64,000 nucleotides of DNA. Origin: Pseudarthrobacter sp. Fe7 (GTDB taxonomy: Bacteria > Actinomycetota > Actinomycetes > Actinomycetales > Micrococcaceae). A program made the translations under genes and the position numbers. The stretch spans positions 4,092,001-4,156,000 of the forward strand of contig CP099977.1 in assembly GCA_024372495.1 (NCBI GenBank). The letters run 5' to 3'. Below, piece after piece: positions 62,797 to 64,000 of the stretch (positions within the stretch are counted from its first letter, which is position 1; every line of letters begins with the position of its first letter). The notes under the pieces are model-generated. The model saw only the letters and a list, made by a program, of their open reading frames with translations. It did not search any database and was not told the DNA's origin.

Positions 62797-63999
62797 GTGG
62801 AAGTACCTGCTTATGCCTGGACCCTGACCATTGCGGGAATCATCGGATTGCTGGCCTTCGATTTCTTCTTCCACGTCCGGAAGGCCCACACGCCAACCCT
62901 CAAGGAATCCGCCACCTGGTCCGCCATCTACGTGAGCATCGCGGTGGTGTTCGGGCTGGCCTTGCTGCTGTTCGGCGGACCAGACATCGGCACCGAGTAC
63001 TTCGCCGGCTATGTCACGGAGAAGGCGTTGTCCGTGGACAACCTTTTTGTCTTCCTCATCGTCATGGCCAGCTTCAAGGTGCCCAGGGCGGACCAGCAGA
63101 AGGTGCTGCTGTTCGGCATTGTGTTCTCCTTGATCGCGCGCACGGCGTTCATCTTCCTGGGCGCGGCGCTGATCAACAGCTTCGCCTGGGTGTTCTACAT
63201 CTTCGGGCTCATCCTGCTGGTCACGGCCGGAAACCTGCTCAAACCGGACAGCCATGACGACGACTCCGACGGGTTGGTGGTCCGGCTCGCCAGGAAACTG
63301 CTGCCGGCGTCCGAACACTACGACGGCGACAAGCTCTTCACCGTGGAGAACGGTAAGCGGGTCCTGACGCCCATGCTGCTGGTCATGGTGGCCATCGGCG
63401 GCACGGACATCCTGTTCGCCCTGGACTCGATCCCGGCAATCTTCGGCCTGACCCAGAACGTCTTCATCGTTTTCACCGCAACTGCCTTCTCGCTGATGGG
63501 CCTGAGGCAGCTGTTTTTCCTGATCGACGGCCTGCTGGACCGTCTGATCTTCCTCTCCTTCGGCCTTGCCGTCATCCTGGGGTTCATCGGCGTGAAGCTC
63601 ATCCTGCACGCCCTTCACGAAAACACCCTGCCCTTCATCAATGAGGGCGAGCACGTCAACGTGGTGGAGGTCAGCACCGGCCTGTCGCTCAGCGTGATCC
63701 TGGGGGTGCTGGTGGTGACCATCCTGGCTTCGGTCTTCAGCCCCAAGGGCAAGGCCAAGAATGCGGTCTCCGGGGCCCGGCGGCATGCCACCGAGTACGT
63801 GGACCTCAATTACGAAACGGACATGGCGGAGCGGGACAAGATCTTCGCCAAGATGGTCCGCGAGGAGGACCAGATCCGGAAGCTCCCGGAGAAGTACAAG
63901 CGCCTGGTCCGGAACGAGACCGAGTTCCTGGACCTGGTCCGCAAGGCCCACGATCAGCACGACAAGGCCCAGGTGAGGGCTGCCGCCAACGACGGCTGA
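62797..63999 (+). CDS. TerC family integral membrane protein
   Basis: This intact 400-residue protein has about nine spans and the TerC hallmark acidic residues in the membrane (FAGYVTEKALSVDNLFVFLI, GGTDILFALDSIPAIFGLTQ). The family is linked to metal (Mn2+) export and tellurium resistance. GTG start with AAAGGG 9 bases upstream. The soluble C-terminal tail is charged. The gene ends one base before the window end. Confidence 0.93.
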   Translation: MEVPAYAWTLTIAGIIGLLAFDFFFHVRKAHTPTLKESATWSAIYVSIAVVFGLALLLFGGPDIGTEYFAGYVTEKALSVDNLFVFLIVMASFKVPRADQQKVLLFGIVFSLIARTAFIFLGAALINSFAWVFYIFGLILLVTAGNLLKPDSHDDDSDGLVVRLARKLLPASEHYDGDKLFTVENGKRVLTPMLLVMVAIGGTDILFALDSIPAIFGLTQNVFIVFTATAFSLMGLRQLFFLIDGLLDRLIFLSFGLAVILGFIGVKLILHALHENTLPFINEGEHVNVVEVSTGLSLSVILGVLVVTILASVFSPKGKAKNAVSGARRHATEYVDLNYETDMAERDKIFAKMVREEDQIRKLPEKYKRLVRNETEFLDLVRKAHDQHDKAQVRAAANDG

Positions 64000-64000
64000 C

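Overview
The window is about 64 kb of high-GC actinobacterial chromosome. Gene content, the rRNA operon with a tRNA-free 16S-23S spacer, and rRNA promoters of TTGCGA-17-TAAGTT type suggest an Arthrobacter/Pseudarthrobacter-like member of the Micrococcaceae. I see no phage, insertion sequence, CRISPR array or tRNA gene. The region is ordinary chromosome, rich in sugar-catabolism clusters.

Layout. (1) 113-5035, minus: pxpA, a fused pxpBC, a biotin carboxylase/BCCP gene and a GntR regulator; a perfect palindrome (5085-5101) lies just upstream of pxpA. (2) 5175-6026: a small phosphotransferase. (3) 6141-12113, minus: one rRNA operon (16S-23S-5S) with tandem promoters, processing stems and a terminator. 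(4) 12329-14402: a PASTA/DUF3761-type lipoprotein and a membrane-anchored HNH/DUF1524 plus excalibur protein. (5) 15087-28078: a sugar region with a LacI regulator, cupin, DUF6807 protein and Gfo/Idh/MocA dehydrogenase, then a GH3 enzyme, then a GH42 beta-galactosidase with an LplB/YtcP-type ABC importer and a YesL protein. (6) 28384-41591: single genes and pairs, including MarR+MFS, a 2-hydroxyacid dehydrogenase with a 16-codon leader ORF, an ECF sigma/anti-sigma pair behind a secreted repeat protein, an MscS channel and an ArsR-SRPBCC fusion. (7) 41653-52688: a complete non-phosphorylating L-fucose pathway (GH29 fucosidase, ABC importer, FadR-like regulator, mutarotase, dehydrogenase, lactonase, dehydratase, 2-keto-3-deoxyfuconate dehydrogenase and an FAH-family hydrolase). 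(8) 52756-63999: housekeeping and accessory genes (CorC-like transporter, dienelactone hydrolase, MFS, class A beta-lactamase-like protein, GNAT, formaldehyde dehydrogenase, aldo/keto reductase, RecQ, TerC).

The most unusual property of the window is a systematic pattern of frame breaks. At least 25 otherwise well-preserved genes carry one to four small indels. Of about 33 that I located, 23 sit at an AGCT tetranucleotide flanked by C or G; 20 of these are a single extra base (AGGCT or AGCCT where the protein needs AGCT). Every GAGCTG-type case (12 of 12) has the same extra base on the same strand. The simplest reading is a systematic consensus error at a DNA motif, possibly a methylated one, in a long-read-only assembly. 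A biological explanation (programmed frameshifting or a mutator) is less likely but testable. Gene coordinates below span the whole restored gene, and the break points are given in each entry.

Both ABC importers lack a gene for their ATPase, which suggests a shared MsiK-type ATPase elsewhere. Both sugar clusters carry candidate operators repeated at the promoters of the genes they would control.
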